Positions 18,496 to 28,733 of a stretch of 64,000 nucleotides of DNA are shown piece after piece (position 1 is the first letter of the stretch; each line of letters begins with the position of its first letter). Source of the stretch: Maritimibacter alkaliphilus (GTDB lineage Bacteria; Pseudomonadota; Alphaproteobacteria; Rhodobacterales; Rhodobacteraceae); assembly GCF_019801605.1 (NCBI RefSeq), contig NZ_JAHVIT010000002.1, forward strand, positions 1,302,001 to 1,366,000, written 5' to 3'. The position numbers and the translations under genes are program-made. The notes beneath the pieces are model-generated. The model was given only the letters and a program-made list of their open reading frames with translations. It was not told the DNA's origin and ran no database searches.

Positions 18496-19557
18496 TCAGG
18501 CGACCGTCAGCCCCTCTCCCTCGATCACCTCGCCCACGACACGGGCCCGGTCAAAGCCGTGGCGGGCGAAGGTGGCCAGCACCTCCGCCTCGGCCTCCGG
18601 CGTGCAGGCGACCAGAAGCCCGCCGCTGGTCTGTGGATCGCTCAGCAGCGCCTGCTCCACGGGGTCGAAGCCCACCGGCAGGGTGATGCGCGCGCCGTAG
18701 CTGTCCCAGTTCCGGCCCGAGGCACCGGTGATGTAGCCCTCCTGCGCCAGTTCGCGCGCGCCGTCGAGCAGCGGCACCCGGGCCCAGTCGATCCGCGCCC
18801 CGCAGCCGGAGCCCGCGACCATCTCCAGCGCATGGCCGCCGAGGCCGAAGCCGGTCACATCGGTGATCGCATGGACGCCCTCCAGCGCCGCAAGGTCCGG
18901 GCCCGGCGTGTTGAGCCGGGTCATGGAGGCGAGCATGGCGTCATAGGCCCCGCGCGGCAGGGCCTCCTTCTTCAGCGCGGCAGAGAAGATGCCGACGCCA
19001 AGCGGCTTGCCGAGGATCAGCCTGTCGCCGGGGCGGGCGGTGGCATTGGTCTTCAGCAGCGCCGGGTCCACGAGGCCGATGGCCACCATGCCGTAGATCG
19101 GCTCGACCGAGTCGATCGTGTGGCCGCCCGCGATGGGGATGCCCGCATCGCGGCAGGCGGCGGCCCCGCCTTCGAGGATGCGCCCGATGGTCTGGGTCGA
19201 GAGCGTGTTGATCGGCATCCCCACCACCGCCAGCGTGAAGAGCGGCGTGGCCCCCATGGCATAGACGTCACTGATCGCATTGGTCGCGGCGATCCGGCCG
19301 AAGTCGAAGGGATCGTCCACGATCGGCATGAAGAAGTCCGTGGTGGCGACGATGGCCTGCCGGTCGTTCAGCTTGTAGACCGCCGCGTCGTCCGAGGTGC
19401 CGATGCCCACCAGCAGCTCCTCCGGCACCGGCAGGGCCTTGGTCCCGCGCAGCAGGTCCGACAGGACGCCGGGGGCGATCTTGCAGCCGCAGCCGCCGCC
19501 ATGGGCAAGCGAGGTCAGGCGCGGTTCGGTCGAGGGGGGGAGCAGGGTCATGGACAT
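18496..19557 (-). CDS. selD: Selenide, water dikinase SelD
   Basis: Makes selenophosphate from selenide and ATP. About 353 residues. The catalytic motif GGGCGCK (C23, K26) has cysteine, not selenocysteine, at the reactive position. Other family segments: GIGTSDDAAVYKL, TTDFFMP, ATNAISDVYAMGATP, ITDVTGFGLGGHALEM and DPQTSGGLL. It overlaps the end of mnmH: the ATG at 19557 overlaps by 10 bases, and a second ATG at 19551 gives an ATGA overlap; either may be used. Pairing with mnmH and the absence of selA/selB here suggest selenium is used at least for tRNA. Confidence 0.95.
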   Translation of the reverse strand: MSMTLLPPSTEPRLTSLAHGGGCGCKIAPGVLSDLLRGTKALPVPEELLVGIGTSDDAAVYKLNDRQAIVATTDFFMPIVDDPFDFGRIAATNAISDVYAMGATPLFTLAVVGMPINTLSTQTIGRILEGGAAACRDAGIPIAGGHTIDSVEPIYGMVAIGLVDPALLKTNATARPGDRLILGKPLGVGIFSAALKKEALPRGAYDAMLASMTRLNTPGPDLAALEGVHAITDVTGFGLGGHALEMVAGSGCGARIDWARVPLLDGARELAQEGYITGASGRNWDSYGARITLPVGFDPVEQALLSDPQTSGGLLVACTPEAEAEVLATFARHGFDRARVVGEVIEGEGLTVA

Positions 19558-20615
19558 GGGTCCTCCGAAGCGACGGCAGGGACGGCCCGGGCCAGCTCTG
19601 CCGCGAGGGCAGGCAGGGCGGCGGGCGAGAGGTCGGGGGCAGGCAGGACGTGGCGCGGGGCCGCCATCCGGGCGCGGTGCTTGGCATAGCGCGGGTCGTA
19701 GTGTGCCCGCATTAGCCCTTCGGCCAGCGGGGTGAAATCGCCTGCCGCGGCCATCTTCTGCCAGCTCTCGATGGTCTCGGCGGCGTGGAACGGGCGCAGC
19801 CGGTCGATGGTCGCGACCAGCGTGGCGGGATCGGTGGTCAGGTCGGCATAGGCGCGGGTCAGATAGGCGGCGCGCGCCGACAGCGGGGCCTCGACGCGGA
19901 TCCGGGGCGCGGCGCACATGGCTTTCCACAGCATCGGCGGCAGGCGGCATTTCCCGACCGCGGCGCTTTCGGCCTCCACCACCACCGGACGGGTCGGGTC
20001 GAGGGCGGCAAGCGCCATGGCCAGCCGGGTCTCGAAGCCGCGCTGCTGCGGCTGCGGGCCCATGTGGCCGAAGATCGAGCCGCGGTGATGCGCAAGCCCT
20101 TCGAGGTCCAGCACCTGCACGCCGTGGTGCGGCAGCCACTTCAGCAGGTCGGTCTTGGCAGAGCCGGTATTGCCGTCCAGCACCACCACGGGCGGCGCCA
20201 CGGGTGTCTCGTAGAGCGCGGTGACGATCAGCTTGCGCCAGGCCTTGTAGCCGCCGGCCAGCGTCTCCACCCGCCAGCCGATCTGGCCGAGAATCGTGGC
20301 GAAGGAGCCCGACCTCTGCCCGCCGCGCCAGCAGTAGACGAGGGGCCGCCAGCCGCCGTCGCAATCCTGCAGGACCTCCTCGATATGGCGGGCGGCGTTG
20401 CGTGCCACGAGGGCACCGCCGATCTTGCGGGCGGAGAAGGGCGAGACCTGCTTGTAGATGGTGCCGACGCGGGCGCGCTCCGCGTCGTTCAGGACGGGCA
20501 GGGAGATCGCGCCGGGGAGATGGTCCTCGGCAAATTCCGACGGGGCGCGGACATCGATGATGTCATCGAAGCCGAGGGCGGCAAGATCGGTGAGCGAGGT
20601 CAGGGTCACGGCCAT
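19548..20615 (-). CDS. mnmH: tRNA 2-selenouridine synthase MnmH (SelU)
   Basis: Replaces sulfur by selenium in 2-thiouridine at the wobble position, using selenophosphate. 355 residues: a rhodanese domain with the active-site loop YCWRGGQRSGS (C95), then a P-loop domain with GNTGSAKT (about 148-155). The start is taken as the ATG at 20615 (MAVTLTSLTD); an ATG at 20639 would add 8 residues, and neither has a clear Shine-Dalgarno sequence. Followed by selD in the same operon. Confidence 0.94.
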   Translation of the reverse strand: MAVTLTSLTDLAALGFDDIIDVRAPSEFAEDHLPGAISLPVLNDAERARVGTIYKQVSPFSARKIGGALVARNAARHIEEVLQDCDGGWRPLVYCWRGGQRSGSFATILGQIGWRVETLAGGYKAWRKLIVTALYETPVAPPVVVLDGNTGSAKTDLLKWLPHHGVQVLDLEGLAHHRGSIFGHMGPQPQQRGFETRLAMALAALDPTRPVVVEAESAAVGKCRLPPMLWKAMCAAPRIRVEAPLSARAAYLTRAYADLTTDPATLVATIDRLRPFHAAETIESWQKMAAAGDFTPLAEGLMRAHYDPRYAKHRARMAAPRHVLPAPDLSPAALPALAAELARAVPAVASEDPCP

Positions 20616-20692
20616 GGCAGAGACATAGCGCGAAGCCACGCCGCCGGGAAGCCACGGCGGCGCGTCAGGTTCAGGCCCGGCTCACGTCTGGC

Positions 20693-22111
20693 TCAGGGCG
20701 TCATCGTGGCGATCAGCCAGATGAAGGCGCAGCCGGTGAGCACCACGAGGGTCGTGAAGCCGCGGTTCCAGCGGAAGATGATGTCCGAGGTGCTCACGCC
20801 GCAGACCCGGGCCGTGACGATGGACATGCCGCTGACCGGCGATAGCAGCACCGAGACGATCCAGCACATGCCCAGCGTCAGGGCGAAGGCCTGCGGGTTG
20901 TCCTGTCCCAGCGGCGTGTTGCCCACCATCTGCGCCAGCGTGACCACGACGACCGAGGTCGGGATCCAGGCCAGCGCGATCAGCCCGGCCAGCATCACCA
21001 TCCCCACGAGGGAGAGCGTCACCGGAAGGTCCTGTCCCAGCATCGTGTCCAGCAGGCCGCTCTGGTTCAGCAGAACGGACAGCTCGGCCCCGATCACCGC
21101 GGCGGCGGAGACGACGGTGGCTTCGTTGATCATCTCGGTGGTGCCCGAACGGATCACCTCCACCGGGCGGTCCCCGGCCAGTGCCGCCCGGCCGGCGGTC
21201 AGCAGCACGGCCGCGATGGCGGTGCAGATCGTCAGGATCGACAGCGCGCCGAAGGCCACGCCGGTAAACTCGTGCATCGTGACCAGCAGGCACAGCATGG
21301 CCGCGGCCAGCCCGCCCAGTTGCAGCACCGCGGTGCGTTCGCGCCCGGTGGGGCGGTGGAAATGGCTGCGCTCCGGCGGGCGCGGGGTGGCCAGCGGCGC
21401 GGGCAGCAGGTGGAACCGCGCCGAAACCCAGAGCACGGCGGAGGCGAAGAGCCCGGCCTCCAGCATGAAGCGCACGGGATCAAGCGTGGGGATGCTCTGG
21501 CTGACCACGGCAAAGCCGATCGAGAAGGGTGACCAGAGCGCGACCATGGTGGCCCCGCGCATCGCCCCCAGCACCACCGCATCGTGGTTTGCGGGCTGGT
21601 CCGCCTCTCCCTTGCGCCCCGAGAGCGCGCCGAAGAGCGGAATGACCGAAAGGTTGATCAGCAGGGCAAAGAAATGGCCCATGTACTGCACGAGGCCGAA
21701 GCGCAGGCGTGGCGGCTGCGACATGACGAAGCCGAAGGCCTCGCTCACTTTGTCGAGTGGCGTCAGCACGCGCTTGAAGGTCCCCAGCACGGTCATCAGG
21801 GCCACGAAGGAACAGGCCTGATGCAGGGCACGGGCCTGCGCCTCGGGGTGGGGGGCGAGGAAGACGGTGCCGAGCGCCACCGCCAGCAGCGACAGCAGCA
21901 CGACCCGGTGCGCCGTGGCGCTGAGCCGGCCCCAGAGCAGCAGCACCGCGATGGTCGCGGGCAGGCTTGCCAGCGGCGGCCATGTCTCGGTCGCGCCGAG
22001 GGCATAGGCGAGGATGAAGAGGACGTTCAGCAGCAGGAAGACCGGGGCCGCCGGTTCGAGCCGGTAGAGCAGCCGCGCGGTGCGGCCGGGGGTGACGGGT
22101 TCACGCGACAC
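20693..22111 (-). CDS. Polytopic membrane protein, probable secondary transporter of unknown substrate
   Basis: 472 residues with about 11-12 hydrophobic helices, separated by a Pro/Arg/His-rich cytoplasmic loop near the middle (about 240-260). Conserved-looking polar patches inside hydrophobic segments (ALWSPFSIGFAVVSQSIP, WIPTSVVVVTLAQMVGN, NEATVVSAAAVIGAELSVL) resemble the two re-entrant halves of ion-transporter-superfamily permeases, but I cannot name a family. It overlaps the 2-hydroxyacid dehydrogenase gene by 11 bases, which in turn overlaps the M81 gene, so it belongs to that operon. I infer it moves the operon's substrate or product. Confidence 0.6.
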   Translation of the reverse strand: MSREPVTPGRTARLLYRLEPAAPVFLLLNVLFILAYALGATETWPPLASLPATIAVLLLWGRLSATAHRVVLLSLLAVALGTVFLAPHPEAQARALHQACSFVALMTVLGTFKRVLTPLDKVSEAFGFVMSQPPRLRFGLVQYMGHFFALLINLSVIPLFGALSGRKGEADQPANHDAVVLGAMRGATMVALWSPFSIGFAVVSQSIPTLDPVRFMLEAGLFASAVLWVSARFHLLPAPLATPRPPERSHFHRPTGRERTAVLQLGGLAAAMLCLLVTMHEFTGVAFGALSILTICTAIAAVLLTAGRAALAGDRPVEVIRSGTTEMINEATVVSAAAVIGAELSVLLNQSGLLDTMLGQDLPVTLSLVGMVMLAGLIALAWIPTSVVVVTLAQMVGNTPLGQDNPQAFALTLGMCWIVSVLLSPVSGMSIVTARVCGVSTSDIIFRWNRGFTTLVVLTGCAFIWLIATMTP

Positions 22112-23069
22112 TGTTGATCAGCTCCGTCTCGCCCCGGTCGAGCCGGGCGAGGTTGTCTTTCACGAGGCGGCAGATGCGCTCTTCGTAGGCCGGGGTATCG
22201 CCCGCGTTGTGGGGCGTGATCAGCACCTGCGACATGTCCCACAGGGGGCTGTCCTCGGGCAGGGGCTCGGGCGTGGTCACGTCCAGCCCCGCGCCGCGCA
22301 GGCGGCCGTCCTGAAGCGCCGCGATCAGCGCGTCCTGATCGATGACGCCGCCCCGGGCGATGTTCACCACGAAGGCGGAAGGCTTCACCTTCTCCAGCGC
22401 GGCGGCATCCAGCAGGTGGCGGGTCTCGTCGCTCAGCGGGCAGCAGAAGAGGATCACGTCGGCCTCGGCCACTTCCTCGGTAAAGGCGCTGTAGGGCTTG
22501 ATGGCGGGGGTGGCCCCGGGGCGGGCCGTACGGCTCAGCACGGTCACATCCATCCCGAAGGCCGAGGCGATGGCGTGCACCCGCTGGCCGATCTCGCCGA
22601 AGCCGACCTGAAGCAGGCGCTTGCCGTGCAGCTCCATCATGGTGCGGGCCTCGGACTGCGCGGGGTCGAGACGGTTCATCTGCCACCGCTTGGCGTGCTG
22701 GTTGTCCCGCGCCCGGTGCAGCTGCCGCGACATGGCCATCATCAGGCCGATGCCGTGTTCCGCCGTGGTGGTGGCGTTCACGCCGCGTGCATTGCAGACG
22801 GCGATGCCCTTGTCCTTCAGCGCGGGCAGGTCGAAGGCCTCGGTCCCCGAGGAGACGGTCTGGAGGTAGGCCAGCCGGTCCGCCTGCGGGATCAGCCCGT
22901 TGTCCCACATGTAGCCTGTGACGACGACGTCCAGCTCCGCGATCCGCTCGGCCATGGCCTCGCGCGATTTGAGGAACAGCAGGTTGTGCCCCTCCAGCTG
23001 CCTGCGGGCCTCGGGTTCGAAGTCGCGCAGGGCATGGACGAAGGCGATGGTGCGGGTCGTCTGGGTCAT
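22101..23069 (-). CDS. D-isomer-specific 2-hydroxyacid dehydrogenase
   Basis: NAD(P)-dependent oxidoreductase of 322 residues. The Rossmann motif is VGFGEIGQRV (about 153). The catalytic triad is recognisable: Arg in NIARGGVIDQ, Glu in TTPEPLPEDSPLW and His in ITPHNAG. The ATG at 23069 shares one base with the M81 stop (TGATG), which decides the start over an earlier in-frame codon. Second gene of a three-gene operon. The substrate, a D-2-hydroxy or 2-oxo acid, is not evident from sequence. Confidence 0.88.
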   Translation of the reverse strand: MTQTTRTIAFVHALRDFEPEARRQLEGHNLLFLKSREAMAERIAELDVVVTGYMWDNGLIPQADRLAYLQTVSSGTEAFDLPALKDKGIAVCNARGVNATTTAEHGIGLMMAMSRQLHRARDNQHAKRWQMNRLDPAQSEARTMMELHGKRLLQVGFGEIGQRVHAIASAFGMDVTVLSRTARPGATPAIKPYSAFTEEVAEADVILFCCPLSDETRHLLDAAALEKVKPSAFVVNIARGGVIDQDALIAALQDGRLRGAGLDVTTPEPLPEDSPLWDMSQVLITPHNAGDTPAYEERICRLVKDNLARLDRGETELINSVA

Positions 23070-24589
23070 CAATGGGCCTCGGTCGCCGACCACGTCATGT
23101 CACGGTCGAGCGGGTAGATGGGTCTGGGGGTCTGGGTGAAGGTGATCCGGTGCAGCATCGGCGTCGCGAGGCCGGGGACATCCACCTCGATGATCTGCGC
23201 GTCGGCAAAGGCCTCGTCCACGGCGGCGCGGAAATGGCCGCGGGATTTCACGATCAGGGCGCGGGTGTCCTGCATCCGCATCCCGAGGCATTCCAGCATC
23301 AACGGGTCGAGGAACTGGATGCGCTTCTCGGTCACCACGATGCGGATGCCGTCGCAGCGCAGCACCGCGGCGGTGCCAAGGTCGAAGCTGCGTCCGGCAT
23401 ACATGCCGCGCCGCCCGGTCTGGACGCCGCCGCCGAGGGCCAGAACCTCGACCTCCGCGGTCAGCGGCTGCGAGAATTCCTGCGTCTCGGCGCTGTTGAA
23501 GGTCGCGGTGAACCGCGCGCCGACGCCGAGGGAGGCGGCCTGAAGCGCCAGCGGCGCGTCGAAGAAGGGCGCCAGAATGGCGTCGCTGACGCCCGCGTCG
23601 AGGAAAGCCTTGAGGATATAGGTCGTGTTGCCGCGCCCGCCGGAGCCGGGATTGTCCGCCACATCCGCAAAGCAGAGCGGCGGCTGCGCGGGATCGTCCA
23701 ACGCCTTGGCCATGGCCACGGCGTCCTCCAGCGCGGTCATGGTGATGTCGTACCGGTTGCGCTCGTCCCAGATGCGCTGCGCGATGGTGTCGGCGATGGT
23801 CTGGGCCTTGGTGCCCGCGCCCTCCACCACGGTGACCGCGACGCTCATCCCCGCCTTGGTGTTGTCCCCCAGCGAGAAGCCGGAACAGGTGCAGACCGCC
23901 ATCACCTCGTCGTCGTCAAGGAAGCTCTGCCCATAGGCGATGTGCTCCCCCAGCGGGCCGCCCTTGGTGACCTGCGAGATCGAGGGCGGGATCATCGGCA
24001 GCTTGGCCAGCTTGATCTCGGTCTTCTGGCCCGCCACCAGCCGCGCCATCAGGTGCGCCGCCTCGCGGCCACGCTCCTGCTGATCGACGTGGGGGTTGGT
24101 GTGATAGGCGATGATCGCGTCGATGTTGGACAGCATCTTGGCGCTGACATTGGCATGGGGGTCGAGGGTGACGACGATCGGCACCTCGGGTCCGACCACC
24201 GCGCGGACGAGGGCATAGAAGTCGCCGTCCGGATCCTCGGACCCGGTCGAGATCGCCGCGCCGTGCTGGCAGAGGTAGACGCCCGCCACGGGGCCGAGGT
24301 CGCGCAGCCGTGCCACGGCGGCGGCCATCCAGCCGTCGATGAAGTCCTGCCCGATCCGCCCCGAGGCACCCGCCGTGGCGCTGGCCAGCGGCGCAGGCGT
24401 CAGGCCGAGGGTCTTGGCCTCGGCCATGAAGGCAGTGAGTTCGCGGGGCGCGCGCGGCGCCGGTGAGGCGATGTCGGCGAGGAGGTCATCGCCCGAGAGC
24501 TGGAAGAATTCGGAAGGCTGGCACTCCGGCGAATGCGAGTTGCTTTCAAGCTGGAAGCCCATGATCGCGATGGGGGCGGCTGTCGCCAT
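23069..24589 (-). CDS. M81-family metallopeptidase, MlrC (microcystinase)-like
   Basis: 506 residues. The N-terminal MlrC domain carries FQLESNSHSP, YLCQHGAA, the metal-site region TLDPHANVS and YHTNPHVDQQERG. The C-terminal domain has DNPGSGGRGNTTYIL. There is no signal peptide, so it is cytoplasmic. MlrC finishes degradation of linearised microcystin in sphingomonads, but most family members occur in bacteria with no link to microcystin, and here mlrA and mlrB are absent. The ATG at 24589 (MATAAPIAIMGFQLES) matches the family N-terminus; the long open frame upstream has no similarity. First gene of an operon with a 2-hydroxyacid dehydrogenase and a transporter. Confidence 0.88.
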   Translation of the reverse strand: MATAAPIAIMGFQLESNSHSPECQPSEFFQLSGDDLLADIASPAPRAPRELTAFMAEAKTLGLTPAPLASATAGASGRIGQDFIDGWMAAAVARLRDLGPVAGVYLCQHGAAISTGSEDPDGDFYALVRAVVGPEVPIVVTLDPHANVSAKMLSNIDAIIAYHTNPHVDQQERGREAAHLMARLVAGQKTEIKLAKLPMIPPSISQVTKGGPLGEHIAYGQSFLDDDEVMAVCTCSGFSLGDNTKAGMSVAVTVVEGAGTKAQTIADTIAQRIWDERNRYDITMTALEDAVAMAKALDDPAQPPLCFADVADNPGSGGRGNTTYILKAFLDAGVSDAILAPFFDAPLALQAASLGVGARFTATFNSAETQEFSQPLTAEVEVLALGGGVQTGRRGMYAGRSFDLGTAAVLRCDGIRIVVTEKRIQFLDPLMLECLGMRMQDTRALIVKSRGHFRAAVDEAFADAQIIEVDVPGLATPMLHRITFTQTPRPIYPLDRDMTWSATEAH

Positions 24590-24692
24590 GGCGGTATCTA
24601 TCCTTGGTCTGCCCGGTGGCGCCCTCCCTGCGCATGTCCGTTGCCTTCTCGTGACGAGGGGCGCTGCGGGTGTCAATGTGATGCGCAGATAT

Positions 24693-24705
24693 ATGCAGTA
24701 TGCAT
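24693..24705. promoter_or_regulatory. Candidate operator upstream of the M81 operon
   Basis: Inverted repeat ATGCA-GTA-TGCAT about 100 bases in front of the M81 start, within the only AT-rich stretch of the region. The type of regulator is unknown and no regulator gene is adjacent. Confidence 0.35.
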
Positions 24706-24714
24706 GTAAATTAT

Positions 24715-24732
24715 GCCCTGAAAAGACAGGGC
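24715..24732 (-). terminator. Possible terminator of the cation exchanger gene
   Basis: Hairpin GCCCTG-AAAAGA-CAGGGC, 73 bases beyond the exchanger stop codon; on the minus strand it is followed by ATAATTTA. Stem is only 6 bp, so the call is tentative. Confidence 0.4.
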
Positions 24733-24804
24733 GCACGCGGGAGCTCTCGAAATCGCTGCCCAGAAAAGCGGCGTTGCGTTGCGGGGCAGGACGGGGTGCC
24801 GGCC

Positions 24805-25833
24805 TCAGGCCAGCAGTTCGACGGCCACCGCGCCGGAGTAGACGAGGATCAGCAGCACACTCTCGATTCCGATCCCGCCCGGGCCCTTCCTCTGGCGCAG
24901 GATCAGCCCGCCCAGCAGGATCGCGGTCATCAGCATACCCGTCGCCAGCCAGTAAAGGTCCGTCATGCCGACGGCGTGGTAGAGCGACCCGTCGCGATAG
25001 GCCACGTCCGAGAGGACGAGGAACAGCGTGTCGAAGGTGTTGCCGCCGATGATCCCGCCCACGGCCAGTTGCAACGCCCCGCGGCGCACGGCGGTGAGCG
25101 TTGTCACCAGTTCGGGCAGCGACGTGACCACCGCCGTCAGCAGGGAGCCCACCAGCGAGGCATTGAGCCCGAACCGCCCGACGAACTCCTGCCCGGTCTG
25201 CGAGATCACCCAGCCACAGGCCCCCATCACGGCGACGAGCCCGGCAAAGCGCAGGATCGGGCCGCGCGCGGATTTGTCCGCCTCCGCGGCGTCCTCCGGG
25301 GCGTCGTGGCGGGTCTCGCTGGTGTCCACGGGTTCCCACATCGGCTCGGCCGAGACCTCGGCCGACAGCCGGGTGCCGGCGAGGTAGACGAGGAACAGCA
25401 CGATCGAGACGGGGTGCACGCCGAAATAGGCGATCTCCGGCCCGGCCATGGCGGCGATGGGCAGCGACAGCAGGATGATCAGCATGACCGCCTGAAAGAG
25501 GTTCGCGGGCTCCGCCGCCGCATGTTCGAGGTTGGCGCGCTTGTGCAGCGTGTCCGCGAGGGCAAGGAACAGCGTCTGCGCGGCGATCCCGCCCACGGCG
25601 TTGGAGAAGGCAAAGCTCGCCTCGCCCTGGGCTGCGACGGTGACCGAGACGACGATCCCCGAGAGAGAGGTCGCACCGCCGAGGACGATGCCGCCGGCCA
25701 GCGCCTCGCCCATCCGCGTGCGGTCGGCGATCACGTCGGCAAGGTGGGTGGCGCGGATCGAGACGAAGACGACGATGGCGCCCGCAAGAAGGAAGGCGGC
25801 GAAAAGCAGGGGATTGGAGAGATCAGAGAACAT
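24805..25833 (-). CDS. Sodium/calcium exchanger-family (CaCA) membrane protein
   Basis: 342 residues with about 10 helices and the two alpha-repeats of cation/Ca exchangers. The first is GGATSLSGIVVSVTVA with NAVGGIAAQTLF, the second TSLPELVTTLTAVRRG with GGIIGGNTFDTLF. A charged cytoplasmic loop (about 170-205, Asp/Glu-rich) separates the halves. The first repeat has Ser-Gly where most exchangers have Pro-Glu (TSLSG versus TSLPE), so ion coupling may differ from the norm. The ATG at 25833 is chosen; a GTG at 25923 would add 30 residues with no membrane character. Confidence 0.82.
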   Translation of the reverse strand: MFSDLSNPLLFAAFLLAGAIVVFVSIRATHLADVIADRTRMGEALAGGIVLGGATSLSGIVVSVTVAAQGEASFAFSNAVGGIAAQTLFLALADTLHKRANLEHAAAEPANLFQAVMLIILLSLPIAAMAGPEIAYFGVHPVSIVLFLVYLAGTRLSAEVSAEPMWEPVDTSETRHDAPEDAAEADKSARGPILRFAGLVAVMGACGWVISQTGQEFVGRFGLNASLVGSLLTAVVTSLPELVTTLTAVRRGALQLAVGGIIGGNTFDTLFLVLSDVAYRDGSLYHAVGMTDLYWLATGMLMTAILLGGLILRQRKGPGGIGIESVLLILVYSGAVAVELLA

Positions 25834-25971
25834 GGTCCGGCCGTTGGGAAAGGTCCCTTCCCAACGGTGGGACGGCGCGGGGGTTCCGATCTTTTCAGTG
25901 TCAGGGGACTGAGACGCACGCACGGGGACGGGCTGATGAACCGTAGAGCGGGGCCGCAGGAGGCACGCGGG

Positions 25972-27095
25972 TCAGAGCGCCTCGGCGAGGACCGCGCGGA
26001 GTTGGGCCGGGCTGAGCGTGACCGGGTTCGGCTTCATGGAGGAGGCGGCCTGCGCCTGTTCGACGACCTCGTCCAGCTGCGCCTCGGCCAGTCCCATCGC
26101 GCCGAGGCGAGGCAGGGCGTAACGATCGATGAAGCCGCGCAGCAGGGCAGCGGCACGGCCCGGGCTGTCGAAGGCCGCGCAGATTTCGCGCTCCACCGCG
26201 TCGAAGCGGGCGAGGCTTAGCCCGGCCTCGGCCATGGCGGCGCGGTTGGCCTCCAGCACCGGCGGCAAGAGGCGGGCGCAGATCGCCCCATGCGGCGCGC
26301 CGGTCAGCCCGCCGAGGACACCGGCAAAGCCATGCACAGCGCCAAGCCCCGCATTGGCAAGCGCGATGCCGCTGAGGTGCGCCGCGCGCAGCAGCGTGTC
26401 CCGGGCGGCGGGGTCCTCGCCCTGCTCCAGCCGCAGCAGCGCGGCCATGGCGGGCCGGATCGCGGGCAGGCAGAGCGCGTCCGTCGCGGGCGTGGCATTG
26501 CGCGAGAGGGCGGGTTCGACAAGCTGGGTCACCGCGTCCATCCCGGCGGCCAGCGTCACGGGCCAGGGCGTGCCGATGGTCAGCGCCGCGTCCAGAAGCG
26601 CCACGCGGGGCAGCAACCGGGGATCGCGCAGGCTGACCTTGCGGCGATGCGCCGTCACGTCGATGACGGCGTTCTTGGTGGCCTCGGCCCCGGTGCCCGC
26701 GGTGGTGGGCAGGGCGTAGAGCGGCAGGGGGGGCTGCGTCAGCGGCAGGCCCCGGCCGACGACCTCGAGGTGATCCATCAGCGCGCCATCGCCCGGCAGC
26801 AGTGCGGCGAGCGCCTTGCCCAGATCGAGGACAGAGCCGCCACCCACGGCCACCACGGCCTCGGCCCCGAAGGGCCGCAGCCGGGCGAGGGCCCCTGTCA
26901 CGTCGCTGTCCTTGGGCTCGCCGTGGTGCAGGATTATCTCGACCGCGGCAAAGGCACTGAGCGCGCGGGCCAGGTCCTCCGCCCAATGGGCCGAGCCGCC
27001 GCGCACCAGCACGATCCGGCGGTGATCCTTCATGAGACCGGGCAGCAGCGCCCGGCAGCCCGGCGCCGCGAGGGTGCGGGGGGGCGTCAGCAGGC

Positions 27096-27099
<4 letters not shown>
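25972..27099 (-). CDS. Iron-containing alcohol dehydrogenase, last gene of the glycerol operon
   Basis: 375 residues, group III alcohol dehydrogenase fold. NAD-binding [13 protein letters not shown] and [17 protein letters not shown] are present. The metal ligands are an Asp in [19 protein letters not shown] and His residues in [12 protein letters not shown] and GAPHGAICA. The ATG at 27099 overlaps the glpK stop by ATGA, so the two genes are translationally coupled. The long open frame upstream runs inside glpK and is not protein. Context suggests oxidation of glycerol or a related diol or alcohol, or reduction of an aldehyde, but the substrate is unproven; such a gene is not part of the standard rhizobial glp operon. 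Confidence 0.88.
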
Positions 27100-28598
<1,499 letters not shown>

Positions 28599-28683
28599 GG
28601 GATGCGGCGGCCTCTCTGGGGCAGTGGTCTTGAAGGCAGGGGCGGGGCTCTGCTTGGCGATGGGGAGGATGGCCCCACGGCGA

Positions 28684-28720
28684 AGAAGAGGAAAGGGGTG
28701 GACCCGTCAAGGTCCACCCC
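28684..28720 (-). terminator. Terminator or attenuator between glpV and glpK
   Basis: Perfect 10-bp stem (GGGGTGGACC at 28695-28704 with GGTCCACCCC at 28711-28720, 6-base loop). On the minus strand it is followed by TTTCCTCTTCTT, a pyrimidine tail typical of a leaky terminator. It lies 13 bases beyond the glpV stop and would lower glpK relative to the binding protein. Confidence 0.75.
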
Positions 28721-28733
28721 GGTGGTCTGGCGG

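Noticed and set aside
18496-19557. Selenocysteine-containing SelD
   Set aside because: The reactive position is an ordinary Cys codon (CGCK) and there is no in-frame UGA.
19558-20364. Apparent N-terminal fusion domain of SelD
   Set aside because: The SelD frame is open upstream, but the sequence is the out-of-frame shadow of mnmH. SelD starts at 19557 or 19551.
23069-24589. Microcystin degradation locus
   Set aside because: Only an mlrC-like gene is present. The M81 family is broad, and mlrA, mlrB and mlrD are not seen.
24590-25339. Long N-terminal extension of the M81 protein
   Set aside because: Open only because of high GC; it runs across the intergenic AT-rich promoter region and into the cation exchanger gene. 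The family start is at 24589.
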